Assembly (NCBI GenBank): GCA_950097015.1
Contig: CATNEN010000009.1
Location: 1,490,501-1,554,500 of the forward strand
Length of the DNA stretch: 64,000 nucleotides
Direction of reading: 5' to 3'
DNA from: Macrostomum hystrix
Taxonomy: Eukaryota > Platyhelminthes > Macrostomidae
Under the pieces are notes generated by a model. That model made no database searches. It saw nothing but the letters and a program-made list of their open reading frames with translations, and had not been told where the DNA came from. Of the stretch, positions 49,401 to 60,635 are shown piece by piece (position 1 is the first letter of the stretch; each line of letters opens with the position of its first letter). Made by a program: the position numbers and the translations under genes.

Positions 49401-52400
49401 ATAAAACCGAGGCTGCAGAGGCAATAACAACTTGGGGGGGATAGCGCCGGCTAGTTGCTGTGCCACTAAAATCCCCTTTTCCCTGAGTGGTATTGTCGTA
49501 AAATGATTCAGCAGGGTTTGCCACTGAATAAGCATTTTAGGCGTAGATTTTGTGCAACCAAAGCAAGCAAGTGCAGCTAGATTGAAATCAACATGCCATT
49601 GAAAAAATTCATTGCGAGCCTAAAAACTAGAGAGCGTCTATCGAACTAGAGAATATCTATCGATCTAGAGAATGTCTTCAGATATTCAGTATCTCTAGGA
49701 ATCAAAAGAATATGTGGACGTCTTAAGAATGTCATTAGATATCTATCTTATGGTGGATATGATCTATATCTGATCTATATTCTCTGTGTCTAAGGAATGT
49801 CTATGGGTAGAAAGGAATGTCTATGGGTCTAAAGAATGTCTGTGGATCTAAGGAATGCTATGGGTCTAAGGAATGTCTATGGGTCTAAGGAATGTCTATG
49901 GGTCTAAGGAATGTCTATGGGTGTAAGGAATGTCTATGGGTCTAAGGGATGTCTATGGGTCTAAGGAATGTCTGTAGATCTAAGGAACATCTGTGGGTCT
50001 AAGGAATGTCTATGGGTCTAAGGAATGTCTATGGGTCTAAGGAATGTCTATGGGTGTAAGGAATGTCTATGGGTCTAAGGGATGTCTATGGGTCTAAGGG
50101 ATGTCTATGGGTCTAAGGAATATCTGTAGGTCTAAGGAACGTCTGTGGATCTATAGATTTCTATCTAAAGTGTGGATCTATAGTGTCTATAGATGTAAAT
50201 AATTTCTAATCACCAGAAGAATGTGTTGGGAAAAAAAGTAAACCCGGTTGCAGCTGTCAAAACTGGCCCTCCCCAATGCTCCCAGCTGATCAAGGGCAAC
50301 TCGGACCTGAAGGACAAGCGCAACTACGTCAGCCTGCGACCGCCGCTGGTGGCCAACCAAATTCGCATCTTCCCGGTGAACCCGGACCCCAGTGAGGTGA
50401 ACGTCTGCCTGAAGTTCGAGCTGTTCGGCTGCCCCACCTACCAGGGCGTCACCGCCTACTCCGCCCCAGTCGGCCACGGCGAATTCGCCGACAAATTCTA
50501 TGACGGCAGAGTCGGGCGCGACGGCCGAATGACCGGCGGCCTCGGCCAGCTGACGGACTACATCACCACCGAGACCGGCGACACCGACTCCATCTTTGTT
50601 GGCTGGGACGCCAGGCGGCTCACGGCGGGCCGCTTCGTTGACTTGGAGTTCGAATTCGACCAGGTGCGCCTGTTCAACTCGCTGACCATCGACGTCAGCA
50701 ACGACTTACACGGCCGTGACGCGCTGCCGTTCAGCCTGGCGAACGTCAGCTTCAGCATTGGCGGCCAGCTGTTCAACCGGTGGCTATCAACCCGGATGCG
50801 CCCCACGAAGGACGGCCGGCCGGTGCACCAGATCTTCCTGCTGCTGCAGAAGCACGTTGGGCGCTTCGTGAAGCTGCGGCTGCACTTCGACTCCGGCGCC
50901 AACTGGCTGCTGATCTCAGAGCTGCACTTTGAGTCCAGTGAGTTTGAGTCAGGGATGCTGGAAACATCAGATGCTGGAAACCTCAGATGCTGGAAACCTC
51001 AAATGCTGGAAACCTGGAATGCTGGAAACCTGGGATGCTGGAAACCTGGAATGCTGGAAACCTCAGATGCTGGAAACTCAGATGCTAGAAACCTGGGATG
51101 CTGGAAACCTCAGATGCTGGAAACCTGGGATGCTGGTAACCTGGAATGCTGGAAACTCAGATGCTGGAAACCTGGAATGCTGGAAACCTCAGATGCTGGA
51201 AACCTCAGATGCTGGAAACCTGGGATGCTGGAAACCTGAAATGCTGGAAACCTCAGATGCTGGAAACCTGGGATGCTGGAAACTCATATGCTGGAAACCT
51301 GGGATGCTGGAAACTCATATGCTGGTAACCTGGAATGCTGGAAACTCAGATGCTAGAAACCTGGGATGCTGGAAACCTCAGATGCTGGAAACCTCAGATG
51401 CTGGAATCCTGGGATGCTGGAAACAATACTCTCAGGTAAACTTTGAACATAAAGAAAATTTTATTTAGCGAAATTAGAAAATCACAACTGCATAAAACCG
51501 GGACGATCCTTTGATCCTGGGAACTTTAAATCGTTCTCCTAAATCGATCCGCAAGTTCATCTCAAATCGATCTTCGATTCAAAACACAGTTTTCTCCGAA
51601 ACCGAACACTGCCATCGATCAATTTCATGGTGACAGGAAATCAATGTCCGTGGGTCGGCAGCTCCCATTATCTTTCATTTTTGTCGGTGGCGAATTTATC
51701 AGGGATCCGATTTCAGATCGGAACAGGGCTGGGGGAAGGTCGGACCCGCCTCGGGCCGCTCCCAAAGTTTCTTTTTATCCCAGATGCCTTGGATAAGGCG
51801 TGGGTTTCGATTGAATTCTGCGGCTTCCATTAACTCCCACCAGTTGGTTTTTTTATTCCTTGTCCAAACTTCCATGTTGCTTCCAAGGCAATCAAGAAAG
51901 TTAGGATCGGCATTCATTTTTGTGGGATAAAAATCCCCTATAGGGATGAGGAACCGGAAGGAATGCCCCCAAGGGATGCACAAAGGCGGGATCCGGGTGG
52001 AAGACACTTTGCCAGCCGTGCCTTATCTGGCTTATCTGGGCGGCGACATCCAACCAGCGGTTCATTCCCAGCTTCCAGACAGCTGAGCTGCTAGCAGACT
52101 CGGCCCACAATGCCCCCAGATCCTCTTGTCAGTCGCATCACGGCAGGGGAATCACGGCTCGCTGCCAGAGATCGATAAACTCCTTGGGCGCCCCGCTCGC
52201 ACCGGAAAGAGCGGCGGGCGGACTTTGGGACCCAACAGAGCCGCTGGAACCGAAACGCGAACTGAATAGGTCTGAAAATTGGGCCAAAAAAGCAAGCAGA
52301 CTGCAGCCAGACTGGTTCCCAGGCCAGCCTGACATTGGGTTCTGCTTCATTTCAGTGGTCGCAAAATTCTCACAACTCTTGCCATTCGCACGGGCTGCAG

Positions 52401-55400
52401 AATTTCATTTTTTCAACTTTATCACCCGACTGCGAATCGCGGAGCTCCTCGGAGTTCGATCGAGGTCAGGACCTCCGTCTTCGATCTCGAGACCCCAGGT
52501 AGGCGGGTGGAGAGAGCCGCTGAGAGCTCTGAAACAAAGGAAAAGCAAATTTTTCATCAAGAAATGAAGAGGGCGAGAGGATTGCCAAGGCTCTCACCCA
52601 GGCCTCTCATTCACAATGCAGCTGTCGGTTCACCGCCCACCTGACCCCAACCTGTGGAGCAGCGGCCACTCCCTCCCAGCTTTGCTTTGAGAGAGGAAGC
52701 TTGCAGAAATCAATAATTCCATTCTGCCGAGAGCCACACACGGAGGCCACGGCTGACTCACAATCAGCTTCTTGTGCCGACAAAGCTTTCTCACAGCCTG
52801 CTGCACCTCATATTCCGATCTCGCGTGGATGCAGAACTGTTTCTGCGGTTGCGGAGGCGGTGAAAGCGATTGTGGACCGGCTGTCTGGCCACCCCGGGCC
52901 CGCCCGCCTGTCGCAGACCTGTTTTGACAGTTGGCATTTGCTTTGGCTCGGACCAGCGGCTGAACTGTCTCAATGCGGCCTGACTTGACTTTGTCACCCG
53001 ATCAACGAAAACGCCCAATTTCTGTGCTTTCGTTTCCTGGCTTTTTCTGATCTGCGCCGCAGCGAAGGCGCCCAAAGAAAGCAAGCAGTTCCTCGGATAA
53101 ACACTTGCGGCAGTGACTCACCTCAGCGCTGCCGGTTCAGACAAAAGCCGATACTTTCCTCAGTGACCGCCGACTAATTGAAGACGTCAGCAAGAAAACT
53201 CGCTTTCACTCCAAGCGGAATACGCGACCGACTGTACCAGAAAACTCTTCATCGCGCAAGAATTCATTTCTGCGCAAACCGTGACTCACTTTTCCGAGGT
53301 CTCTCAGAGTCGCAGAAGTTGCTGAATAGAAAGCTTTAATTTCGCACCTCGCTGCAGCCCGATCGCTGCCTCGAATCGGCAAAGACACTTCACTTGGCGC
53401 ACTCTGAAACTAATTTTATTTAGCAAGGAATTTTTTTATTGCAGAAATAAAACTTCTCAGAGTTTTTGTTGGCACCGACGCCACGTTTGAAGCTCCCCAG
53501 CCGGCCGGAAGTGTCCGCGCTGCAGCATTGTGAAATATTCACGACTGGCAACCAGTGGGGTCGGGTGGGAGTTATTGACGCGAGTCCGGAGCTGACCCCG
53601 CTCTGTCCTGTGCACTTGGACTCTGCGAAAAACTGGACGCAATTTCGGCGCCACTTCGAGCTTGACAGCTGCGGGCCGGGGGCTCGCCGCAGATTTCTCA
53701 CTGCGGCCTTTCATTTCACACTCTCTCGTCTCTCCCGCCTGTTGGTGGCTTATAAGGACTCTCTCCATCTCGCCCTGTCCTGTATTTTATTTTGGATGAA
53801 TTTTCCCGGCCCTACAAACGCGGGAGACACAGCGAGACGAACGGCGGAGGCTTTTATCGTCTGACAAGGCCGGCCGCGGGCTGCAGATAAAGCAGCTCAG
53901 AAGTGGCCTGCCCCGGTACTTTGTTTGCAGTCCTCTCACTCCGCTGATGAATGAGTTTGGGAGGCCGGGAAGGAGTAGGAAAAAGTGCCGCGAGGTCACG
54001 GCGATGATGAACAGGGAGTGGCGATTCAGAGACAGGCTGGGGAGCTGCAGTTATTGGGGAAAATTTTCCTTGTCGACGAGGAGTTGAGCATAAACATTGG
54101 GAATTGAGATGCAATTCGGTGCAGAGGTGAGACGGCAAGAAAGTCGAGCATGGCATGAGCTCAGCTCAGAGGCTCGCATGAGAACCGGAAAGATGAGCTG
54201 CTTCCATGCGGAGCCATAAATTCTCATGATATTTCAGCCAGATCGATTGAGTGACACTCGGAACGACTTCAACCCCATCCTCAGAGCTGAGCAGGCTGGG
54301 TCTGTCAGCAATTACTCCTGCACTGGAGGCAGACCAACTGGGGACCAATGAGAGGCCTTTCAAACGGTCTTCAGGTGCGAGGCAGGGCTCTTAGAGCCGA
54401 TGCATCGATCGCACAGCAGGCAACGCTCGCTAGAGCTCAGGGTGCTCTCATTATTAGAAATCCTCAAATTAAATAATCCCCCAAATGGTGAGCAAGTTGC
54501 AGATTTCACACCGAGCAGCGCTTTAAGGCGCCCTCCACGGTCTTTAGAAAAAGTTAGTGGGAATTGAATGAGGCATGCGGCCGGCACCTGGGCTGGTTCC
54601 CAAATCCCCAAGATATGCGACCTCCTCTTCCACTCATCCCACTCTCCAGCACCCCCGCATCGCCCCTTGAAATCCCGAAGCTCAGTTTAAGGGGCTGAAA
54701 TGCTGAATGAACACCCGCCCCCTTTTAGCTGTAAGTTTTGTTTGATTCTCTACTGTGCTTCATCGATAGAGAGGATATTTATCCCATAGCCGTTCGCTTC
54801 CCAAAGTGGTCCGGCACTCAGTGGGCGAGGCTCTTAGTTTATAATACACAAACAGAACACGGCCGTAATGAGTCAGCCGCCAAGACAGGCGCCCTGCGTC
54901 CCCTCCAACCCAGGGAGATTAGGGAGCGAAGGACCGCCGGAGTCGTCACGTTGCAGTTTATTAAAAAAGGACTGGGGCATTGTCTGCACAGGGAAGTCAG
55001 CCGGCTCGCATTCCAGTCCTTATGATTGTAATTCTGCAAAGTCAACAAAAGCAGACGGGGCTTCTGTCCGTGAAGGCAGAGAGAGCTGGCGTCCGGATGA
55101 CTAATGCGGACAGCGGGTCGCATCGCCCGCGAAATTGAAACACTCGGCGGGCTGGGCGGGCTGCGCGCACCTTTTAATTTGCGGCCTTGGCAACCCCGCG
55201 GCAACAAGTGCAGCCCGAGAGGTCAGGGCGGGCTGGCGGTGGCCGATCTCTCAGCATTCCACACGCGAGACCTCCAGATCCCAATCTATAATAGACCCGG
55301 GCGATGCACGCCACTCTCGCCCAGCGAGACCTCCGTGACCTGACCCCGGCTTGCCGCATTTGATAGAAAATGTGCCAACTTTGATTACTGTTCAGTGTCA

Positions 55401-58400
55401 CCTGACAGGACTGTGCTGCCAGACAGAACTCTCCCAGTTCACATTTCTGTGTATTTGATTTGCCATGGTTAAATTAATTTCACCGGCGGCCCATCGCGCG
55501 GCCCAGCTCAGCGCGGAGGTTGGGGTGGGTGAGCGAGAATCGCAAAGCAGTCGTCGGCCCAGGGCGGCTGACATCAAACACCTGAATATTCTGCGGGATG
55601 CTTTGTTATCTAGCGGAGTAATTAACTAATTACCGGTATCATCCCTAATTCTAATTTCTCTAAAGGTGTGCAGCCCAGGTGTGGCAGTGAGGCAATGCCC
55701 AGCTATTCCAGTTTCAGTTTGTGCGCGAAGCCAATTTAAGAGGCGTGGGGTGGGTGGGGGCGGTCACAGCTGGGCTAGCAGATGCGGCCCGTCATTTCCC
55801 TTGTTGAATTTCACTAGCCTTGCTACGGCCAGTTTAAGGGGCAGAGCACAATTTCCAACTCCTTTAAGTTGGGAACGCTTGGCTTTACTGAAGACTAAAA
55901 AGCCCATAAGCGGACAGGTGCTTTCCAAGCGCCGGCATTTGGGTCACTCTTGGAGTCTGTGAATGTGCCTGTGGACGGGTAGAATGCCTGTTGAAAAGCT
56001 TCATTAATTTGAATCGAATCTCCACTCGCAGGCATTGTGACCGTGCCGCCGCCTCCGGAGTCGGTGGAGCCGCAGCCAAATCCGCCGCCACCCCAGCAGC
56101 CGCCGCCGCAGCCTGGCAACGAGGGCACCGTGATCGCTGGCAGAGGCGACCTTCGATGGCGCGTGACAGCGGACCCGCCAGCTGCCACGGGCTGGGGCGG
56201 GGAGGCCTCGAGGGAGCACGTGGAGCTACGCGGCGCCGGCGTCGGTGTCGGCGGCAGCGGCGCCGCGAATGGCCAGCGAGACAACGAGCTCACGTATATC
56301 GTCATCATTGTCTCCAGCCTCCTGGGCGCGATGCTGCTGATGCTGACGGTCGGGCTTCTCTGCCTGCGGCGCCGGCGGCTGCTGCGCAAGAAGGCTGGCG
56401 ACAGCGTCGGCCGCTGCATCTCCATGCAGACGCACCTGAAAGGTGCGGAAGCCACACCCATCCACCTGGACTTCGCCAGCGGCCGTCCATCCATTCTGGG
56501 TGGCGGCGGCGGTGGAGGTGGAGTCAACGGCGCATTTGTCGGCATCAACTGCGGCGCTTTTAACGGCGGTAGCGGCGGTGGCGGCAGCATCGGCGGCGGC
56601 AGCAAGAGCCTCAGCGTCTACAACAGCCTGCCGGAGTCAGACGATGACTCTGACGACAGCATGGCCGACTCGGTGCGCATCGTCGGCTGCGGCCAGGCGG
56701 GATTGGCGGGCGCCCAGGAGGAGCCGCTGATCGCCGGCGGGGCGCGGGAGTACGCCTCCGCCACTCTCAGCATGCTGTACAGCCCGAAGGGGCACTACTC
56801 GGCGTCGGCCGCAGCCGCCTCGCCCTATAGCCGGACGCGGATCACCACCAACCCGCTGGCCGAGCTGACCCCGGTGGCGCGGGCGCGACTGTCGCAGCAG
56901 CCGGTCGGCTTCTCGCCGCACCGGGGCCCGCAGCCCGGCGGCTACCCAAGCCCGCTGCCGATGCCTCCGCCTGGCGGCCTGCTGGTGGGGCTGCCGATGG
57001 CCACGCCACCGCCGGTGCCCCGATTCCCGTCGGATCTCAACATTCAGGGTGAGCTCAGGGCGGTGGATTCAATGTTGTGAGGGCCAGAGTTCGAATCCTG
57101 TTTTAAGCAGAATATTCCCAATTCGGCCAGCTGTTGTTATTCAAGCCTGGATGCCTTTTAAAAATCAAATTTCATGCTTTCAAGTGATTAAGGACGGCTA
57201 ATGCACTGCGGCGATATGGCCAACGCATTGTCGAACGGTTGGCCCTCATTTTCTAGAGCCCCAGTCGATAAACGGCTATTTATTTTCTTTAATCGAGGAC
57301 CAACGCTTCAGGCGGCTGATTTATTGAACGCAGTCGCCCGCGCGAAAGCAAAAGCGAAGCTTGCGCAACCCAAATATCGATCGCAATCTTCTCCGCTGTT
57401 AAATGCCGCGCGAGAGACATTGTGCGGCCGGGACTTGTGAGGTGGGGTTTGGGCAGATAGGCGGAACGGCTCTCATAAACACGACAATTTCACACGCAAA
57501 CACTTGCGTAATCGCTTTCAAAGGCCGGCCTAGGGCCGACAATCTCTCTGTCTGCGGTGGCGACCCCAGCACGGAAACCAAAATGTCGAATATAGGCCCC
57601 AGTGTGTGTGGAGGGTGGGCAGAGATTCGACTTAAATAAACACTGAACCTCGCAGCAGTGGAGCTGTTGAGAGGCAAGCTTACACAAGGAGAAGTTGAGA
57701 CATTTTCAATGACTGCAGGGGTCAGCCTGAGGGCGCTCAAATAGTTTCGCAATAGAGGTCAGGGAAGAGTAAGGGTGTCACTTTTATTAAGTCTTTTTGC
57801 TGCCTTGAGTCCATTCCTGGGAATTATGCGATGAAAGCATATTTAATCTCTCTTTGGATTATATTTGATTTTAGATTGGCAAAGAATGGCGCTTCTATGC
57901 GTATATTACTACTACTTTTCCAAGTCAGTAGTCAGTTATCGTTGATCGCAAATCGCATAGGTCTAAAAATAGAAGCAAACAGGCATCCCCAAGTCGGATT
58001 CTCCCTTCCTATCCCTCAGGCTGCTCAGGCAACACAGTGTACGCCTGCCCGGCCCATCTGCAGTCGGCCGATTCGTCGACTCAGGACGACCTCGCCGGCT
58101 TGGAGGTGCCAGCGGCCTCCGTCAGCCTCAAGGACCGACTCGGCGGCGGCCAGTTCGGCGAGGTCCGCCTAGCCGAATGGCGCCCGCCCGGCTCGCCGGA
58201 GTCCGCGCCGCCGCTGCTGGTGGCGGTGAAGACGCTGCGCCGCGACGCCGGCCCGCAGGCCAGGCAGGACTTCCGGCGCGAGATCCGCCTGCTCACCCGC
58301 CTGAGCGACCCGAACGTGGTCCGCGTGCTAGGCGTGGTCACGCGGGACCCGAAGGCGCCCCAGTGCGTTCTGGTGGAGTACATGCGCTACGGCGACCTGC

Positions 58401-60106
58401 ACCAGCTGCTGCGGCACCGGGTGCACCCCGCGGCCATGGAGGAGCCAGGACTGTCCTACGGCTGCCTCATTTACCTGGCCGGCCAGGTGGCTAGTGGGAT
58501 GAAGTACCTGGAGGCCATGCAGGTCACCCACCGGGATCTGGCATGCCGCAACTGCCTGCTGGGCGAAGACTTCCAGGTAGAAGCTGATGATGCGGCTTTA
58601 ATGTTCAACTATGAAACTGCCTCACATGGAGGATATAAAACCGCGAAGATGACAGAAAGTCATCTCATCCATCCATTCCATTCCATCCATCCCATCCCAT
58701 TCCATCCCATCCATCCCATTCCATCCATCCCATCCCATTCCATCCCATCCATCCCATCCATTCCATTCCATTCCATCCCATTACATCCCATTACATTCCA
58801 TCCATCCCATCCATTCCATTCCATTCCATCCCATTACATCCCATCCATCCCATCCATTCCATTCCATTCCATCCCATTACATCCCATTACATTCCATCCA
58901 TCCCATCCATTCCATTCCATTCCATCCCATTACATCCCATTACATTCCATCCATCCCATCCATTCCATTCCATTCCATCCCATTCCATCCCATCCATCCC
59001 ATCCATTCCATTCCATTCCATCCCATTACATCCCATTACATTCCATCCATCCCATCCATTCCATTCCATTCCATCCCATTACATCCCATCCATCCCATCC
59101 ATTCCATTCCATTCCATCCCATTACATCCCATTACATTCCATCCATCCCATCCATTCCATTCCATTCCATCCCATTACATCCCATTACATTCCATCCATC
59201 CCATCCATTCCATTCCATTCCATCCATCCCATCCATTCCATTCCATCCCATTCCATCCCATCCATCCCATCCATTCCATCCCATCCATTCCATCCCATCC
59301 ATTCCATTCCATTCATTCCATTCCATTCCATCCCAACCCATTCCATCCCATTCCACCCCATTCCATCCCATTCCATCCCATTCAATTCCATCCATTCCAT
59401 CCCATCCCATTCCATCCCATTCCACCCCATTCCATCCCATTCAATTCCATCCATTCCATCCCAACCCATTCCATCCCATCCCATTCCATCCCATTCCACC
59501 CCATTCCATCCCATTCCATTTTATCCTTTCCATTCCATCCATTCCATTCCATCCATTCCATTCCATCCCACCCCATCCTATCTAATCCCAATCCCATTAT
59601 ATCGCATCGTATCTACACAAATAGTAAATTAACAGTGGCCGCTTGCTCATCCCCTTGGCCAGGTGAAAATCTGCGACTTCGGCATGTCTCGTCCGATCTA
59701 CTCCTCCGACTATTGCCGCGTGGACGGCGGCCGCGGCTCCGCCCTGCCCATCCGCTGGATGTCCTGGGAGGCCGTCCTGCAGGGCCGCTTCTCCAGCCGC
59801 AGCGACGTCTGGAGCTTCGCCGTGACGCTGTGGGAAATGCTCAGCTTCTGCCGGGAGCAGCCGTTCGCCAGCCTGACAGACGAGCAGGTGGTGGCAAACT
59901 GCCAGCACATCTGGCTCTGCGACGGCCTGGCGCAGGCCCTGCCCTGCCCGGCGGGCTGCCAGCGGGAGCTGTACGACCTGATGTGCGAGTGCTGGCAGCG
60001 GGACGAGGCGTGCAGGCCGGCCTTCCGCGAGATTCACCTGTTCCTGCAGCGGAAGAACATGGGCTTCGCGCCGGCAGATGACCGGCTGCTCAGGCAGCTG
60101 GCTTGA
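37479..60106 (+). CDS. DDR: Discoidin domain receptor tyrosine kinase, 8 exons
   Basis: Exons: 37479-37539, 43078-43195, 43502-43652, 48372-48479, 50286-50937, 56032-57048, 58020-58576, 59663-60106 (TGA). Phases agree throughout; 3108 nt, 1035 residues. Exon 1 is a signal peptide (MKSMRSF then LTCCLLLAAACLG). Discoidin domain 27-195, bounded by FNC and FGC, with EQAWCPLG as in vertebrate DDRs. The discoidin-like domain is about 196-363 (GLGQLTD, VGWDARR, DLEFEFDQVRLF, WLLISELHF). A Pro-rich stalk precedes the transmembrane helix 451-475 (TYIVIIVSSLLGAML). The juxtamembrane region is long and Gly/Pro/Ser-rich. Kinase about 740-1028: LGGGQFGEV (743-751), Lys773, HRDLACRN (873-880), DFG (893-895), LPIRWMSWEAVL, SDVWSFAVTLWEM. 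DDRs are collagen-activated receptors at the plasma membrane. Oddities: the activation loop has YSSDYCRV, and exon 7 has two in-frame acceptors (58020, 58029). The exon 4 acceptor has a poor pyrimidine tract, so a missed micro-exon between exons 3 and 4 is possible. Confidence 0.93.
37555..38292. repeat. 16-bp minisatellite at the 5' end of DDR intron 1
   Basis: About 46 copies of GAGACTGGGGAGACAT with GATAT variants, beginning 15 bases after the exon 1 donor. The unit is the same as the leading units of the array at 27.95 kb. Confidence 0.95.
39325..39515. repeat. CT-rich array before candidate exon
   Basis: Loose repeats of CCCTTCTTCTCCCTTCCTCT; it ends about 18 bases before the acceptor at 39532. 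Confidence 0.8.
39533..39654 (+). CDS. Possible alternative terminal exon in DDR intron 1
   Basis: A good acceptor (pyrimidine tract, then CACTCAG at 39526-39532) opens a frame that is phase-compatible with DDR exon 1. It runs 39 codons to a TGA at 39652-39654. The residues include FTPPPASSRPVHLCQLSD and SPAWRHLRQINAPELGL. Codon third positions are GC-biased as in the neighbouring real exons. Joined to exon 1 it would give a secreted product of about 60 residues with the DDR signal peptide. The alternative use as a cassette exon (donor GTGAGA at 39651) would shift the frame of exon 2, so a terminal exon is the only sensible reading. I recognise no family; it may equally be chance, or the end of another gene nested in the intron. 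Confidence 0.28.
42840..43045. repeat. 28-bp minisatellite before DDR exon 2
   Basis: About seven copies built on TCCTAAATCTCAGCCCTTCA with TTTCACAG, ending about 33 bases before the exon 2 acceptor. Confidence 0.92.
43265..43455. repeat. 15-bp minisatellite in DDR intron 2
   Basis: About 12 copies of AAGAAATCTCCCATC (some CGAG), ending about 45 bases before exon 3 in a 306-base intron. Confidence 0.92.
43735..44080. repeat. CT-rich array at the 5' end of DDR intron 3
   Basis: Copies of CTCTCTACC(C) of 10-12 bases, beginning about 80 bases after the exon 3 donor. Confidence 0.9.
44700..47090. repeat. 2.4-kb 21-bp array in DDR intron 3
   Basis: About 113 copies of GGAATAGAGTTTAGAATGAG plus A. 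The first ten copies read AATAAAAG. Variants with GGGAGTAATAG recur at 45321, 45489, 45678, 45825, 46077 and 46245, spacings being multiples of 21 (168, 189, 147, 252, 168). Both strands stay open because the 21-bp unit preserves frame. Confidence 0.97.
47091..48371. other. Unique 3' part of DDR intron 3
   Basis: Non-repetitive. The open frame from 48039 simply leads into exon 4. A missed micro-exon could lie here but none is evident. Confidence 0.35.
48495..48810. repeat. 20-bp minisatellite at the 5' end of DDR intron 4
   Basis: About 15 copies of CTCACCTACCAATCTGCTAA (or TGA), starting within about 20 bases of the exon 4 donor. Confidence 0.92.
48811..49790. other. Unique middle of DDR intron 4
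   Basis: Non-repetitive; open frames on both strands without splice context. No gene seen. Confidence 0.4.
49792..50160. repeat. 19-bp minisatellite in DDR intron 4, 3' end
   Basis: About 19 copies of GGTCTAAGGAATGTCTATG. Earlier degenerate relatives (ATCTATCGATCTAGAG) lie from about 49630. It ends about 125 bases before exon 5. Confidence 0.9.
50950..51428. repeat. 16-bp minisatellite at the 5' end of DDR intron 5
   Basis: About 30 copies of GATGCTGGAAACCTGG or ATGCTGGAAACCTCAG, starting about 15 bases after the exon 5 donor; the exon 5 reading frame stays open through it. Confidence 0.93.
51430..56031. other. Unique bulk of DDR intron 5
   Basis: 4.6 kb without arrays, the longest non-repetitive stretch in the window. 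Many overlapping short open frames on both strands, none with a recognisable domain. It could hold regulatory elements, but I see no specific one. Confidence 0.4.
57049..57130 (+). mobile_element. Possible decayed SINE head at DDR exon 6 donor
   Basis: GAGCTCAGGGCGGTGG (from 57051) resembles a tRNA box A region and AGTTCGAATCC at 57088-57098 resembles box B, about 30 bases apart. GGCCAGCTGTTGTTA downstream resembles CCCAGCTGTTAATTA of SINE copy 1. Degenerate; no acceptor stem. Confidence 0.35.
57131..58019. other. Unique remainder of DDR intron 6
   Basis: Non-repetitive, ends with a strong pyrimidine tract before exon 7. No gene seen. This is the only DDR intron without a minisatellite. Confidence 0.4.
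58660..59590. repeat. CATTC-type pentamer array in DDR intron 7
   Basis: About 930 bases of CCATTCCATTCCATCCC and related pentamers with CATCC, in repeated blocks (CCATTACATC blocks recur roughly every 80-90 bases). It splits the kinase domain between HRD and DFG. Confidence 0.95.
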
Positions 60107-60635
60107 GCCGCTGAAGCCATTCAGCTGTGGACTTTGATCCTTTTAATTTCTTGGAAAACTGACGATTGGCCTCATAAATGGAATTAGACTTTGAATTCTG
60201 TAAACCAAAGAATGTCCTAGACTGCCTACTGATGCTAACAGTCACTGAAGCATCCAGACTATTCCTGACACATTTGCCAAAGGTGGATAGCGACTGTGAC
60301 TCTGACTGGAGCAAGAAATATCCCAACAATGGACCGCAACTCACCTTATAGCCAGAAAAGACATGCGAAATTCTTACTTCTGTTCATCGCTCCGACACTC
60401 AACCTGTTTGTGATTGTTTAAATTCTCTCTTTGCAAAGATTTCTTTTTCGTTTTGGCTTTGTTAATTGGTCCACTCAGCATTGCATTTATTACTCCCACA
60501 AACCGTGTTTACCGGCGTGTCTGAAGCCCCCCCTAAGCCTGCAATCTGTTGTCCGTTGCTTAATTCAAACTGTACAGGCGTCATAATTATTGGATTAACT
60601 GGAGTACTGCATAAGCTGCACCTAGTACACCTGTG
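60107..60635 (+). other. Putative DDR 3' UTR
   Basis: Unique AT-rich sequence after the stop. No AATAAA seen; ATTAAA at 60659-60664 is the nearest variant signal. Confidence 0.35.

Noticed and set aside
52184-55343. Numerous 70-130-codon open frames in DDR intron 5
   Set aside because: They overlap on both strands, lack phase-compatible splice sites and show no recognisable domain; expected in GC-rich DNA.
59132-59632. Extension of DDR exon 7 into the long His/Pro/Ser frame
   Set aside because: The frame after 58576 is the CATTC array; a consensus CAG|GTAGAA donor and the DFG exon at 59663 restore the canonical kinase sequence.
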